This document shows positions 16,580 through 25,964 of a stretch of DNA of 36,158 bases, piece by piece. The DNA comes from Syntrophaceae bacterium UBA5761. GTDB lineage: Bacteria; Desulfobacterota; Syntrophia; Syntrophales; UBA4778. Each line of letters opens with the position of its first letter. Position 1 is the first letter of the stretch. The stretch spans positions 1-36,158 of the forward strand of contig DIEZ01000033.1 of assembly GCA_002418885.1 (NCBI GenBank), written 5' to 3'. The position numbers and the translations under genes are program-made. A model generated the notes under the pieces. That model saw only the letters and a program-made list of their open reading frames with translations, did not search any database and was not told where the DNA came from.

Positions 16580-17971
16580 ATGGTCATGAAGATAAGTTAT
16601 TACAGCACGAACAGGAATCTCGACTCCGTTGCCGGGGTCGTTCCATTCAAAGAGACAGTTTCTTTCCGGGAGGCGCTGCTTCAAGGTCAAGCCCCGGACG
16701 AGGGGCTTTTCATGCCTGACCCCATCCCGACGCTCGACCTGGACGACATTCTTGCTTTGAAGGGAAGGTCGTACGTCGATGCTGCCATGCTTGTTTCGCG
16801 GGCTTTTCTCGAGGGAGAGGTGTCCGGTGATGTTCTGGCGAAGGTCGTTGTCGATTCATATCCCTTCGGTGTGCCGCTTGAGCGCGTAATGGACGGGAAA
16901 TACATCATGCGATTGGACCGAGGGCCGACCGCCTCTTTTAAAGATTTCGCCGCTCGGATGATGGCCCGTCTGATGAGTCACTTTCGGGTTCGGGGAAGCA
17001 GGTTGAACGTCCTTGTAGCGACTTCCGGCGACACGGGAAGCGCCGTGGGAGAGGCATTCAAAGGGGTGGAAGGAATCGACGTATACATTCTTTATCCTAG
17101 GGCGGAAGTGAGCGGCAGGCAGAAAAAGCAGTTAGACACGATCGGCGGCAATGTCCTGGCGATCTCGGTTGACGGAAAGTTTGATGACTGTCAAGACCTG
17201 GTGAAACAGGCCTTTTCGGACAGCTCCCTTGAAGGTCTGAACTTGACCTCGGCGAATTCGATAAACTTCGGGAGGATACTCCCTCAGATTGTCTATTATG
17301 TCTATGCCTACGCCCAGCTTGCGAAGCCGGGGGAAGAGATTGTTTTTTCCGTGCCGTCGGGGAATTTCGGCAACGCCCTCGGGTGCGAATACGCCCGCCG
17401 TATGGGACTCCCCGTCAGGAAACTCGTCATGCCCACCAACGAGAACGACGAATTTCCCAGCTTTCTCAAAACAGGCCGCTACGCGAAATTGTCTCCTTCG
17501 AAGTCTTGTATCTCGAACGCCATGAACGTGGGTCATCCGAGTAACCTCGCGCGGTTCTTCGAGCTTTACGGCGGCACGGTAGACCGCAACGGGACGGTGC
17601 ACCATTACCCTGACATGGAGGAGATGAGGCGGCGGATCTTTTCCGTGAGCGTGACCGATGAAGAGACGAGGCAGACGATCAAGCGGGTTTATGCGAGCTA
17701 CGGGGTGGTGCTTGAACCCCATGGTGCGGTCGGTTGGAAGGGACTGGAAGATTACCTCGCCGCCCGCGGTGACTTTCCGCTCTGCGTCTGTCTCGAGACG
17801 GCCCATCCGGCCAAATTTCCCGACGAAATAGTCGGGCTCATCGGGGTCGTACCGGAGTTGCCGTCCGGTATGATGGACATAGACATGCGGAAAGGTGAGC
17901 CGACCGAGCTCTCGGCAGATTACGAGGAATTCAGAAGTTTTCTGTTGAAAAACTTGAAGACCCGTGAATGA
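16580..17971 (+). CDS. thrC: Threonine synthase
   Basis: This PLP enzyme converts O-phosphohomoserine to threonine in the cytoplasm. It has the N-terminal FREALLQGQAPDEGLFMP motif, the PLP lysine Lys121 in TASFKDFAARMM, the phosphate-binding SGNFGN (260-265), and KTGRY/NAMNVGHPSN typical of the longer (E. coli/yeast-like) threonine synthases. The length of 463 residues fits that class. GAGGAG lies 9 nt before the ATG at 16580; a second ATG follows two codons later. No other threonine gene adjoins it, and the LysR gene immediately upstream is more likely linked to the selenium operon. Confidence 0.95.
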   Translation: MVMKISYYSTNRNLDSVAGVVPFKETVSFREALLQGQAPDEGLFMPDPIPTLDLDDILALKGRSYVDAAMLVSRAFLEGEVSGDVLAKVVVDSYPFGVPLERVMDGKYIMRLDRGPTASFKDFAARMMARLMSHFRVRGSRLNVLVATSGDTGSAVGEAFKGVEGIDVYILYPRAEVSGRQKKQLDTIGGNVLAISVDGKFDDCQDLVKQAFSDSSLEGLNLTSANSINFGRILPQIVYYVYAYAQLAKPGEEIVFSVPSGNFGNALGCEYARRMGLPVRKLVMPTNENDEFPSFLKTGRYAKLSPSKSCISNAMNVGHPSNLARFFELYGGTVDRNGTVHHYPDMEEMRRRIFSVSVTDEETRQTIKRVYASYGVVLEPHGAVGWKGLEDYLAARGDFPLCVCLETAHPAKFPDEIVGLIGVVPELPSGMMDIDMRKGEPTELSADYEEFRSFLLKNLKTRE

Positions 17972-17998
17972 GGCCTTTGCACCGGGGCTTGCGAATGT

Positions 17999-18829
17999 TC
18001 ATAGCGCCCGCCGCGGAAGCCTCGATTTGTGCATGATCGTCGCGGCAATTTCCTCCACCGACATGCTCGTTATGTTGAGGAAGGGGATATTCTTCGAGAC
18101 GAAAAGATACTCGGCCATGGCCAGCTCCCGTTGACATTGGACAAAAGAGGAATAACGGCTGTCGGGCATACGCTCGGAGCGGATTTTTTGCAGTCGTTCG
18201 GGGTTGATGGTGAGTCCGAAGAGTTTATCGCGGTAAGGTTGCAGGACGCCGGGGACCTTCTTGTATTCGATGTAGAGGTCTTCTTCGGTGAGCGGGTAGT
18301 TTGCGGCGTAGATGCCGAACTGTAAGCCGAGATAGAGGCAGGTCGGGGTTTTGCCGGTGCGCGACACGCCGATGAGGATCACGTCGGCCTTGTCATAGTC
18401 TTTCGTCGAAATACCGTCGTCGTTACGCAGGGCGTAATTGACTGCGTCGATGCGGATGTTGTACATGCTGTCGTCGAGCAGCCCATGGGCGCGACTGATT
18501 CCGGAGGTCGACCGCATATGGAGCGCATCCTCGATACGATCCATGAAGGCGTCGTAAATGTCGAACACGATTCCCTCGCTCTTCATGATGACCGTTCGGA
18601 CTTCCTTCTCGAGGAGCGTGCTGAAGATGATGGGCGGAAACTCCTTGTCCCGGGCGTCGGCGTTGATCTGAGCGGCCGTTTCGTTCGCTTTTTCAACTGT
18701 ATCCACGAAAGGGACGGTGACCGGGTCGAATTTGATGTGCTCGAAGTGAACGAGCAGGCTGTGTCCCAGTGTTTCCGCCGCTATGGTCGTGCTTTCTGAT
18801 ACGAAAAAAATCGTGCGTTTCGCTTCCAT
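17999..18829 (-). CDS. ppsR: PEP synthase regulatory kinase/pyrophosphorylase PpsR
   Basis: PpsR (DUF299) inactivates phosphoenolpyruvate synthase by ADP-dependent phosphorylation and reactivates it by phosphate-dependent dephosphorylation. In Gram-positives the related PdrP acts on PPDK. The 276-residue length fits the family. The motifs are VSESTTIAAETLGHSLL at the start and the P-loop-like GVSRTGKT (154-161) followed by PTCLYLGLQFGIYAANYPL. No ppsA or ppdK gene is in the window. It follows the peptide-binding lipoprotein gene by 16 nt and is probably the last gene of that operon. Confidence 0.93.
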   Translation of the reverse strand: MEAKRTIFFVSESTTIAAETLGHSLLVHFEHIKFDPVTVPFVDTVEKANETAAQINADARDKEFPPIIFSTLLEKEVRTVIMKSEGIVFDIYDAFMDRIEDALHMRSTSGISRAHGLLDDSMYNIRIDAVNYALRNDDGISTKDYDKADVILIGVSRTGKTPTCLYLGLQFGIYAANYPLTEEDLYIEYKKVPGVLQPYRDKLFGLTINPERLQKIRSERMPDSRYSSFVQCQRELAMAEYLFVSKNIPFLNITSMSVEEIAATIMHKSRLPRRAL

Positions 18830-18845
18830 GGAGCCTTCCCTTCGT

Positions 18846-20489
18846 CTACCTGGTCATGACCAGTTTCTGCTCCTCCCGGGGGACATACCACTTGATGAAG
18901 TTGTGGCCGATTCCGATGGGGGCTGGCTCTATCCCTCGGAATCTTGCGCTTATGATCGGCAGCGCATCCGGGCAGTACAGAAAGGTATAAGGTTGCTCCT
19001 CGGCAAGGATCTCCTGAACCCTGTCGTAGCATTTCTTCCGTAACTTCATGTCGAAGGTGCTCCGTCCCCTTTCCAAGAGACCGTCTACTTCCGCGTTCTT
19101 GTAAGAGATAAAGTTCAGTTCGTCCGGTCCCGTTTTGCTCGAGTGCCACACATCGTAAATATCCGGGTCGAGGGGGATCGTCCAGCCGAGGATTGTGACA
19201 TCGAACTTCCGCTTATTGATGAACTCCTTGACGAAGGCCGCCCATTCGATGATGCGGATCTTGGCCTCGATCCCGACGTCGGCGAGGCGACGCTGGATGA
19301 TCTCTGCCGTCTTTTTCCTGACCTCGTTTCCCTGATTGGTGATGATTTCGAACGAGAAGGCCTTTCCGTCCTTTTCCAGGAACCCGTCTACGTTCCGGTC
19401 GGTCCAGCCGGTTTCGGCAAGAAGCTCCCGGGCCTTGGCTGGGTCGTAGGGGTATCGCCTGACATGGGGGTTGTAGGCCCAGGTGCCGGGCTTGTAAGGT
19501 CCTGTCGCCTCCTTCCCTAATCCAAGAAGGACGCCTTGTATGATCTCGTCCTTGTCGATGGCGTAAGCGATGGCCTGTCTGACGCGCTTATCGGCGAAGA
19601 GGGGATTTTTCAGGTTATAACCCAGATAGGTGTAGGAGAACGACAGATATCGGTACTTTCGGAAATTCTTCCTGAAGAATCCTGTTTCCGTCTGCCGTGT
19701 GAATTGCAGCGGCGTTAGGTCCATCCGGTCGATACCCCCCGCCCTCAGTTCGAGAAACATAGTGGCCATGTCGGGGATTATCCGCATGATGTAGCCGTCG
19801 ATGTAAGGCCTTCCTTCCCAGTAGTCCGGGTTGGAGACGAGGACGATTTTCTGCCCCGTAACCCACTCCTTGATCATGTAAGGGCCGGTTCCTACGGGAC
19901 GTCGGGAAAGAGGTGTCCGGGTGATGTCCGCGCCCTCGAGGAGATGCTTGGGAAGAATCGCTGTGCTCCAGCTCGTGAGGGCCGGCGCGAAGGGTCTGTC
20001 GTAAGTCGCCCGGAAGGTGTACGGGTCTATCACCTCGGCCTTTTTCACCTTGAGGAAGTCTCCCGAATATGCGGTCGGGGTCTTCGGGTCGATGGTGACC
20101 CTGTACGTGTAAAGCACATCGTCGGCCGTAAAAGGCTTACCGTCGTGCCATCTTATGCCCTTTCTCAGGTGGAAATTGATGACGAGCCCTCCCTGCGATA
20201 CCTCCCACGATTGGGCCAGGTCGCCGACCACGTTCAGGTCTTTGTCGTATTTGACGAGGCCGTTGTATATCAGGGCCGCGATCGAGTGCGATGTGTTGTC
20301 GGAGGCAAGGATGGGTATGAGGTTGCTCGCGTCTCCGATGGAACCTTCCACGAGGACGTCGCCGTAAGCCGGGCCCGTATCCGCCGTTGGGCCCCTCTCT
20401 TCATCGACTCCTTTCGACCCGGAACAACCTAAAAACAGTATGGCGACGAGGATCGGCAGGAAAGATAACCCCGCAAAGCATCTCTTCAT
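18846..20489 (-). CDS. Peptide/oligopeptide ABC transporter substrate-binding lipoprotein (family 5)
   Basis: This is an extracytoplasmic solute-binding protein of the DppA/OppA type. The N-terminus has a basic start, a hydrophobic stretch and a lipobox LFLGC, with Cys22 as the lipidated residue. The body carries GGLVINFHLRKGIRWHDGKPF and VRQAIAYAIDKDEI, both typical of family 5. At 547 residues it is full length. No permease or ATPase genes adjoin it, so it must share a transporter encoded elsewhere. It lies between an alpha/beta hydrolase gene (31 nt upstream) and ppsR (16 nt downstream) on the same strand. The ligand is unknown; peptides are the family default. Confidence 0.9.
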   Translation of the reverse strand: MKRCFAGLSFLPILVAILFLGCSGSKGVDEERGPTADTGPAYGDVLVEGSIGDASNLIPILASDNTSHSIAALIYNGLVKYDKDLNVVGDLAQSWEVSQGGLVINFHLRKGIRWHDGKPFTADDVLYTYRVTIDPKTPTAYSGDFLKVKKAEVIDPYTFRATYDRPFAPALTSWSTAILPKHLLEGADITRTPLSRRPVGTGPYMIKEWVTGQKIVLVSNPDYWEGRPYIDGYIMRIIPDMATMFLELRAGGIDRMDLTPLQFTRQTETGFFRKNFRKYRYLSFSYTYLGYNLKNPLFADKRVRQAIAYAIDKDEIIQGVLLGLGKEATGPYKPGTWAYNPHVRRYPYDPAKARELLAETGWTDRNVDGFLEKDGKAFSFEIITNQGNEVRKKTAEIIQRRLADVGIEAKIRIIEWAAFVKEFINKRKFDVTILGWTIPLDPDIYDVWHSSKTGPDELNFISYKNAEVDGLLERGRSTFDMKLRKKCYDRVQEILAEEQPYTFLYCPDALPIISARFRGIEPAPIGIGHNFIKWYVPREEQKLVMTR

Positions 20490-20520
20490 GGCAACACGCT
20501 ATCTCACAGGGTTATGATTA

Positions 20521-21345
20521 TCAACGGATTTTTATCTTCACGAGAGAGGCGATGAACCGTGACATTTCGGAGAGGACCCGCTCGCGGGCCTGATCATGGG
20601 GGGTGTGACCGCAGTTGAAAATGACCTTGCCTTCCGCCCGGCCGGAAACTTTTTCCACGATCGTCTCCACCTGGGCGGTCGTCCCGTATTCATCGTCGAA
20701 TCCTTGGATAGCAAGGACAGGTGCTGCGACTTTTGGCAAGTATTCGACGATATTCCAGTTGCGGAACTCCGGTGCCAGCCATGTGTCGGCCCATCCCCTG
20801 AACACCAGGTCCGTGTTGTTTCCGTGGTAACGGGCCAGGCGTTCGCGGAGGTCTGACGTTTCATAGACTCGTACCGCCTTCCTGATACCTCTGATCGTTA
20901 TGTCCTCGACGAGAACGTGGGCCGCCTCGGTGATGACGCCGAGGACGTTCCCAGGGTGGGCGGCCGCATAGATCAGCGCAATGGAACCACCGTCGCTGTG
21001 CCCGACCAGTATGGCCTTTTTGATCCCCATCTCCTTCATGACCTGTGGAAGATATTCCAGCGCTTCCTCGTGGAGGTAGTTTACCTCTCTTTTCCCCCGG
21101 AGTGGGTCGGATTTGCCGTGACCCCGGCGCTCATAGATGAGAGCCTGGAGGTGAGCCGCCTTGCTGAGAGCGAGGGGGAAATCCTTCCATTGGCCGATGC
21201 TACCCAAGCCTTCGTGGAGAAAAAGCAGGGTGGGTAACCTTTTGTCCGGAGAGAATCCGACGGGCTTGATGACCTCGGCCGCAAGGCGATAGCCCTTCAC
21301 CGTGATCCAGAAAGAATGCCGGGAGCTGTCCTTTTCTCCTGTCAT
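20521..21345 (-). CDS. Alpha/beta hydrolase
   Basis: This 274-residue alpha/beta-hydrolase-fold enzyme has an intact triad: nucleophile Ser117 in GHSDGG, Asp218 in GFDDEYG, and His247 in CGHTPH. The oxyanion-hole loop is LHEGLGS. The strand order and the YERRGHGKSD motif match esterase/lipase or C-C hydrolase relatives. No signal peptide is evident, so it is cytoplasmic. It appears to be the first gene of the unit with the peptide-binding protein and ppsR. Substrate is unknown; esterase or meta-cleavage-type hydrolase activity is possible. Confidence 0.85.
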   Translation of the reverse strand: MTGEKDSSRHSFWITVKGYRLAAEVIKPVGFSPDKRLPTLLFLHEGLGSIGQWKDFPLALSKAAHLQALIYERRGHGKSDPLRGKREVNYLHEEALEYLPQVMKEMGIKKAILVGHSDGGSIALIYAAAHPGNVLGVITEAAHVLVEDITIRGIRKAVRVYETSDLRERLARYHGNNTDLVFRGWADTWLAPEFRNWNIVEYLPKVAAPVLAIQGFDDEYGTTAQVETIVEKVSGRAEGKVIFNCGHTPHDQARERVLSEMSRFIASLVKIKIR

Positions 21346-21571
21346 AGTACCGACCCGTTGGTTCGAAGGAAACCGCCGTTGAAGTTTATGCCGAAAGTAC
21401 GACTGCGAGAGCAGCTTACGATATTTCTCTTATGCCAAAGAGCCGGATTAATCAAGCCGGAATTATCGGTCTTTTTTATCCAGCAACAGTACCTTGTGGG
21501 GTGTAGCGAGCCGTGATATTAGAAAGCATGAGTTGCTTTCTTTCGTAGCCGTTACAGAAGGGGACCTCAGC

Positions 21572-22357
21572 ATGAACTCTTTCAAGGTTGCCACATACAA
21601 CGTGAATTCTATCCGTTCCCGCTTGCCCATTGTGACCGCATGGTTGAAGAAAAACCGGCCGGCCGTTCTTTGTATTCAGGAAACAAAGGTGGAAAACGAC
21701 AGTTTCCCGGCCAAGGAATTTCATGAGGCTGGCTACCATGTAGTATTCAGCGGCGGAAGCCGTTACAACGGCGTTGCCGTGGCTTCTCTCGAGGAGCCCC
21801 GGGATGTCTGCTTCGGTTTTGAAGACGGGGGACCGCCGGATAGAGACAGGCTGATCCATGGTGTTTTCTCGGGGATACCGATTTTGAACGCTTACGTACC
21901 CCAGGGGACGAGCAGGGAGGACCCGCGGTTTCAGTACAAACTCGAGTGGTTCCGCCGCCTGCTCGCGCTGCTCAACAGGTTTTACTCCAGCATACAGCCC
22001 TTGGTCTGCTGCGGGGACCTCAACGTGGCGCGGGAGGAGATAGACGTCCACAACCCGAAAAGACTCCTTGGACACGTGGACTTTAATCCCGAGGTATGGG
22101 AGGCCTTCGATAGCCTGAAGGCCTGGGGGTTTGTAGACGTCTTTAGGAAATTTCATGCCGGAGAGCCCGGCCACTATACGTTTTTTGATTACCGCGTTCC
22201 CCGGTCGGTGGAGAGGGGCCTGGGTTGGAGGGTCGATCATATTCTGGCCACGCCGATTCTGGCGGAAAAGGCAGTGAATGCTTATATCGACATGGAGGTG
22301 AGGCGGGCGGAAAAGCCTTCTGACCACACCGTGCTCGTTGCAGAATTCAAGACATGA
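21572..22357 (+). CDS. xth: Exodeoxyribonuclease III
   Basis: This AP endonuclease/3'-5' exonuclease acts in base-excision repair. The motifs are [13 protein letters not shown], the metal-binding Glu in [27 protein letters not shown], and the C-terminal WRVDHILAT...[12 protein letters not shown] with the catalytic Asp-His. The open frame runs back to 21494, but the family begins at [13 protein letters not shown]. The ATG at 21572 is preceded by AGAAGGGGA about 8 nt away, giving a 261-residue protein of standard size. It is probably transcribed alone from the 226-nt gap shared with the divergent hydrolase. Confidence 0.95.
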   Translation: MNSFKVATYNVNSIRSRLPIVTAWLKKNRPAVLCIQETKVENDSFPAKEFHEAGYHVVFSGGSRYNGVAVASLEEPRDVCFGFEDGGPPDRDRLIHGVFSGIPILNAYVPQGTSREDPRFQYKLEWFRRLLALLNRFYSSIQPLVCCGDLNVAREEIDVHNPKRLLGHVDFNPEVWEAFDSLKAWGFVDVFRKFHAGEPGHYTFFDYRVPRSVERGLGWRVDHILATPILAEKAVNAYIDMEVRRAEKPSDHTVLVAEFKT

Positions 22358-22408
22358 AAAATCGAGGGACTCGGAAAATTCATTGCCGGATATTTCTGGA
22401 GTAGAAAA

Positions 22409-23854
22409 ATGAGGTCGACAATTCTTGTCCGCATGGTTATCGGCTACCTCGCCATATTCATTCCCGTGGCGGCAGTCAGTGCTTACGCCATTTCGCAGCT
22501 TTCCCTTTTCCGTAAAGTGACAGACCGTATCTTGCAGGTCGACAACCGGATGAAGGATCTCCAGCAAAAGCTCGTTGATTCCGTCCTTACGCAAGCACGT
22601 TATGAAAAGAAATACATACTCACAAAGGATAAAGAACTCTACAGTCAGTATATGCTTGCCGACGGGGAGGTAAGTAAACTTATCGATGAGGCGCTGTCTG
22701 TGGCTGATACTGCCCGTAAGAGGGAGGCGCTAATCAGGATAAAAGATTGCCATGAACGTTATAAATCCGCGTTCAATAAGGAATTGAAATTTATACACAG
22801 AAATCAACTCTATCCTCAAAACAGATTCCGTGAGAAAAAAAACAAGGCGATTGACGAGATATTGCGGGAACTGAGGAATTTGAAGATTTACACAGAGCAG
22901 GATACCTACGAAAAGATAAAACAGCTCGGAGAGTCCGGAGCGAAGGCAAGTAAGGCCGCAATAATCATGAGCGCAGGCTTTATCCTTCTGGGAATTGTCA
23001 TTTCGATTTTCATCACCAGAGGAATTACCAAGCCTCTTTCCTTGATGAGAAAAAAAACGAGGCAAGTTGCCGGAGGGGATTTCGAGTGCAACCTGGACCT
23101 CTCCTCTCCGCCCGAGATACAAGACATGGCGCAGGATTTCAACCTTATGTGCAGCAAGCTGAGGGAGATGGACAAGATAAAGTCCGACTTCTTCTCATTG
23201 ATGGCCCATGAATTACGCATGCCCCTTGCCTCGATCAAAGAAGGAATCGACCTTCTGTTGAAAGGCATAGGAGCTGGGTTTGAAGAAAAGCGGAAAGAAC
23301 TTCTCACAATCTTAGCCGAGGAGAGCAACCGTCTGGTGGATCTGGTTAACTCCCTGCTGGACGTCTCGAAAATGGAAGCGGGAATGATGACCTTGAGCTT
23401 TGAAACATCGGATATCAAACCCCTTATACAAAAAGTTGCTTCCGGCATGGAACCCCTGGCGATGGCTAAGAACGTGACAGTCAATGTGGAAGCCCCCCTG
23501 GATTTACCTTATGTCAAAATGGATAAGGAAAGGATTCTCCAGGCCCTCAGGAATTTGACCGGGAATGCCGTTAAATTTTCACCGGTAGGCGGTTATGTGA
23601 CGATAACCGCCCAATCCATTGGCGGAGGGGTTAGGGTATCTGTGGCAGACACAGGGCCCGGCATTCCAAGAGAAGACCTCAGCGGAATCTTCGATAAATT
23701 CAAGCAGGCCAACATTACGAGCTACAATAAGATTAAGGGAACGGGCCTAGGGTTGGCAATCGTTAAACATATCATAATTGCTCATGGAGGTAAGGTTTGG
23801 GTAGAAAGCGAAGTAGGACATGGGAGTACCTTTATCTTTTTATTGCCTGCGTGA
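22409..23854 (+). CDS. Sensor histidine kinase, GlrK/QseE-like
   Basis: The kinase has two membrane segments (~9-29 and ~184-204) enclosing a mostly helical periplasmic domain of about 150 residues. A HAMP linker (~205-255), a HisKA domain with phospho-acceptor His267 (MAHELRMPL) and an ATPase domain (NLTGNAVKFSP, DTGPGIP, GTGLGLAIVKHI) follow. The order of genes kinase, small lipoprotein, sigma-54 regulator is that of GlrK-QseG-GlrR (QseE-G-F) in enterobacteria, and the four-helix periplasmic region fits GlrK. The envelope signal is unknown. Its last 58 nt overlap the start of the lipoprotein gene. Confidence 0.88.
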   Translation: MRSTILVRMVIGYLAIFIPVAAVSAYAISQLSLFRKVTDRILQVDNRMKDLQQKLVDSVLTQARYEKKYILTKDKELYSQYMLADGEVSKLIDEALSVADTARKREALIRIKDCHERYKSAFNKELKFIHRNQLYPQNRFREKKNKAIDEILRELRNLKIYTEQDTYEKIKQLGESGAKASKAAIIMSAGFILLGIVISIFITRGITKPLSLMRKKTRQVAGGDFECNLDLSSPPEIQDMAQDFNLMCSKLREMDKIKSDFFSLMAHELRMPLASIKEGIDLLLKGIGAGFEEKRKELLTILAEESNRLVDLVNSLLDVSKMEAGMMTLSFETSDIKPLIQKVASGMEPLAMAKNVTVNVEAPLDLPYVKMDKERILQALRNLTGNAVKFSPVGGYVTITAQSIGGGVRVSVADTGPGIPREDLSGIFDKFKQANITSYNKIKGTGLGLAIVKHIIIAHGGKVWVESEVGHGSTFIFLLPA

Positions 23855-24348
23855 TCTTCCTGTCTTTCACCGGTTGTGCCACTCTCATAGAGTTGGAAAC
23901 AAGAATGAAAGGCCGCGAACACCTGTTAGCGGCCCAGAATCTTTTTGAACAGGGGGATTATGAGGGGTCTCTTAAGGAAAACCAGGCGGTCTTATCATTG
24001 TGCGACAACATCCCTCCTGGTGACGAAGCCCTCTTCAACATGGCTCTCATTTACGCTCATCATGGATACCGAGGAAGAGACTTACGAAAATCACTCGATC
24101 ACTTCGAAGGGCTGGTTAAGCTCTTTCCCCAGAGCCCCTTTGCTCCTCAGGCTAAAATATGGAGTGGACTGATTCACGACATCCAGAGGATGAACGAAGA
24201 AATTGAAGAAGTAAACGAGTCGCTAAGAAAATCACGGGAGGAGAATGAGCGATTAATGAAAGAAATTGAGGAGTTAAACAAAACTATCAGGAAATCGAAG
24301 CAAGTAGACATAGAGATAGACGAAAAAAAGAAGGAGATTTCAAAATGA
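23797..24348 (+). CDS. QseG-like lipoprotein of the two-component operon
   Basis: The reading frame opens with TTG at 23797, preceded by GGAGG (23786-23790) at 6-nt spacing, inside the 3' end of the kinase gene. No ATG serves. The N-terminus has a basic region, a hydrophobic stretch and the lipobox SFTGC with Cys27, so it is an exported lipoprotein. Residues ~45-115 contain TPR-like helices (AAQNLFEQGDYEGSLKENQ, ALFNMALIYAHHG). The last ~55 residues are a charged coiled coil. In enterobacteria QseG links the outer membrane to the kinase GlrK, and the same role is inferred here. Its stop overlaps the regulator ATG by 4 nt. Confidence 0.82.
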   Translation: MGRKRSRTWEYLYLFIACVIFLSFTGCATLIELETRMKGREHLLAAQNLFEQGDYEGSLKENQAVLSLCDNIPPGDEALFNMALIYAHHGYRGRDLRKSLDHFEGLVKLFPQSPFAPQAKIWSGLIHDIQRMNEEIEEVNESLRKSREENERLMKEIEELNKTIRKSKQVDIEIDEKKKEISK

Positions 24349-25727
24349 CCACCCCATCTCGAAAAAGGATATTAGTGGTGGATGACGACAGTAATTTCCT
24401 GAAGATAATAAGGATGAGGCTCGAGCTGGCAGACTATGCCGTAGTCACGGCATTGAACGAAGACGAAGCAATAACGAATATGAGAGAGGAGACATTCGCC
24501 CTTTCCATCGTTGACCTCAAGCTTGTCCACAAGGACGGCATCTCTTTGATGGAGGAAATGCACGCGATCAACCCCTACATGCCGATTATCATCCTTACTG
24601 CTCACGGTAGTATTGAAAGCGGGGTGGAGGCAGTAAAGAAGGGGGCTTTTAACTACCTTACCAAACCCTTTGACCCTGACGAGCTTTTATTGCAGATAGA
24701 AAAGGCAATAGAGAATCAGAGGCTTGTCTCCGAAGTGAGAAGGCTTGAGGGACTTCTGAAAGGGAGATATGATTTTCAGAACATTGTGGCAAGAAGTAAA
24801 AAGATGCAGGAGGTGTTGGAGCTGGTATCCCGTGTTGCCGGGACCGATTCCACCATTTACATTTTTGGAGAGACCGGTACGGGCAAGGAGGTGATCGCGA
24901 AGGCCATCCATTTTGCCAGTGGAAGAAGAGATAAGCCTTTAGTAGCGATCAACTGTGCAGCTATCCCTGAAACTCTCCTCGAAAGTGAACTCTTCGGCCA
25001 TGAAAAAGGGGCATTTACAGACGCCAAGAGGAGCTATGAAGGACTTTTTGCCCAGTCCCACCAGGGAACGATCTTTCTGGATGAGATCGGGGATATGTCC
25101 TTTGCTGTTCAGGCAAAACTCCTGAGGGTCTTACAGGAGAAACAATTTTACCCGTTGGGCAGTGGGAAACCGGTGGACGTGGACGTGAGGGTGATCGTGG
25201 CCACCAATAAAGATTTGGCGGCTGAGGTAAAAAACGGTTCTTTCCGTGAAGACCTCTTCTACAGGATCCACATCGTACCAATACATCTTCCGCCGTTACG
25301 GGAGCGGAAAGAGGACATACCCCCTCTGGCGGAGCATTTTCTGAAAGAGTTTAGCCAGAGGATGAAAAAAGATATAAAAAACATTTCGGCCATGGCCATG
25401 CAAAAACTCATGCTCTACGATTGGCCAGGGAACGTGCGGGAATTGGAGAATGCGATCGAGCATGCAGTCGTCATAACCCAACATGACGTCATAAGTGAAG
25501 AGATTGTTCTCCCCACAAAAGACCTTCCTGTCGAGCCGTTAAAACATTTTAAAGAAGCGGTCGAAGAGTTTAAAAGGGGCTACCTGGTTCGCCTCCTTGC
25601 GTTCACCAAAGGTAACGTGAGCAAGGCGGCAGAACTGGCGGGAAAATATCGTGCCGACCTTTACAATCTCATCAAAAAGCACAACCTCAAACCGGAGGAT
25701 TTTAAGAATCCGGATGAGGATAAGTAA
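24345..25727 (+). CDS. Sigma-54-dependent response regulator, GlrR/QseF-like
   Basis: Residues 1-~125 form a receiver domain with phospho-acceptor Asp57. Residues ~145-375 form an AAA+ sigma-54 activator with Walker A GETGTGKE (175-182) and Walker B DEIGD (246-250). The sigma-54-contact loop reads GAFTDA (222-227) rather than the usual GAFTGA. A C-terminal Fis-type HTH (AFTKGNVSKAAELAGKYRADLYNLIKKHNL) completes it. It overlaps the lipoprotein gene by 4 nt and shares its kinase. E. coli GlrR activates glmY from a sigma-54 promoter; here a -24/-12 promoter lies 155 nt after the stop codon. The last 23 codons recur as a fragment at 27311-27382. Confidence 0.92.
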   Translation: MTTPSRKRILVVDDDSNFLKIIRMRLELADYAVVTALNEDEAITNMREETFALSIVDLKLVHKDGISLMEEMHAINPYMPIIILTAHGSIESGVEAVKKGAFNYLTKPFDPDELLLQIEKAIENQRLVSEVRRLEGLLKGRYDFQNIVARSKKMQEVLELVSRVAGTDSTIYIFGETGTGKEVIAKAIHFASGRRDKPLVAINCAAIPETLLESELFGHEKGAFTDAKRSYEGLFAQSHQGTIFLDEIGDMSFAVQAKLLRVLQEKQFYPLGSGKPVDVDVRVIVATNKDLAAEVKNGSFREDLFYRIHIVPIHLPPLRERKEDIPPLAEHFLKEFSQRMKKDIKNISAMAMQKLMLYDWPGNVRELENAIEHAVVITQHDVISEEIVLPTKDLPVEPLKHFKEAVEEFKRGYLVRLLAFTKGNVSKAAELAGKYRADLYNLIKKHNLKPEDFKNPDEDK

Positions 25728-25809
25728 TCCAAAAGCTATCTGTACAATAATCCATACCTCCCGGAACGCCTTTTCTGTCCGGTAAAGCATATAAAAAGCT
25801 ATTTCTTTG

Positions 25810-25837
25810 AAAAGGCATTCGTCCGAGCCTCCCTACA
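25810..25837 (+). promoter_or_regulatory. Conserved upstream element, copy 1 (putative enhancer)
   Basis: The pattern AAAAGGCAT, five bases, CGAGCC, T, CCCTACA matches copy 2 at 35586-35613 at all 22 non-variable positions apart from the one T/G difference. The core has a GGC, ten bases, GCC dyad. It ends 44 nt before the -24/-12 promoter at 25882, a suitable place for a sigma-54 activator site. Confidence 0.55.
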
Positions 25838-25881
25838 TTTTCTCTTAAATATCGAATTACTAATAAGATCAAACCTTCCTC

Positions 25882-25896
25882 TGGCATATCTTTTGC
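25882..25896 (+). promoter_or_regulatory. Sigma-54 (-24/-12) promoter A
   Basis: TGGCATATCTTTTGC has the required GG, ten bases, GC spacing and a near-consensus TGGCAT/TTGC. It lies 68 nt before the ATG of the Cys-rich gene at 25965 and directly after the sigma-54 regulator gene. Confidence 0.75.
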
Positions 25897-25964
25897 CTTC
25901 TAACATTGTCAGTATCGAGTTCCGAAGCTGCACAATATTACCCCATAGAAAGGAGCGTGAGACC

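Noticed and set aside
17132..17806. 224-codon minus-strand frame
   Set aside because: Antisense to thrC with no recognisable motif.
21476..22594. 372-codon open frame on the minus strand
   Set aside because: It covers the exonuclease III gene antisense and runs into the kinase gene; no family features.
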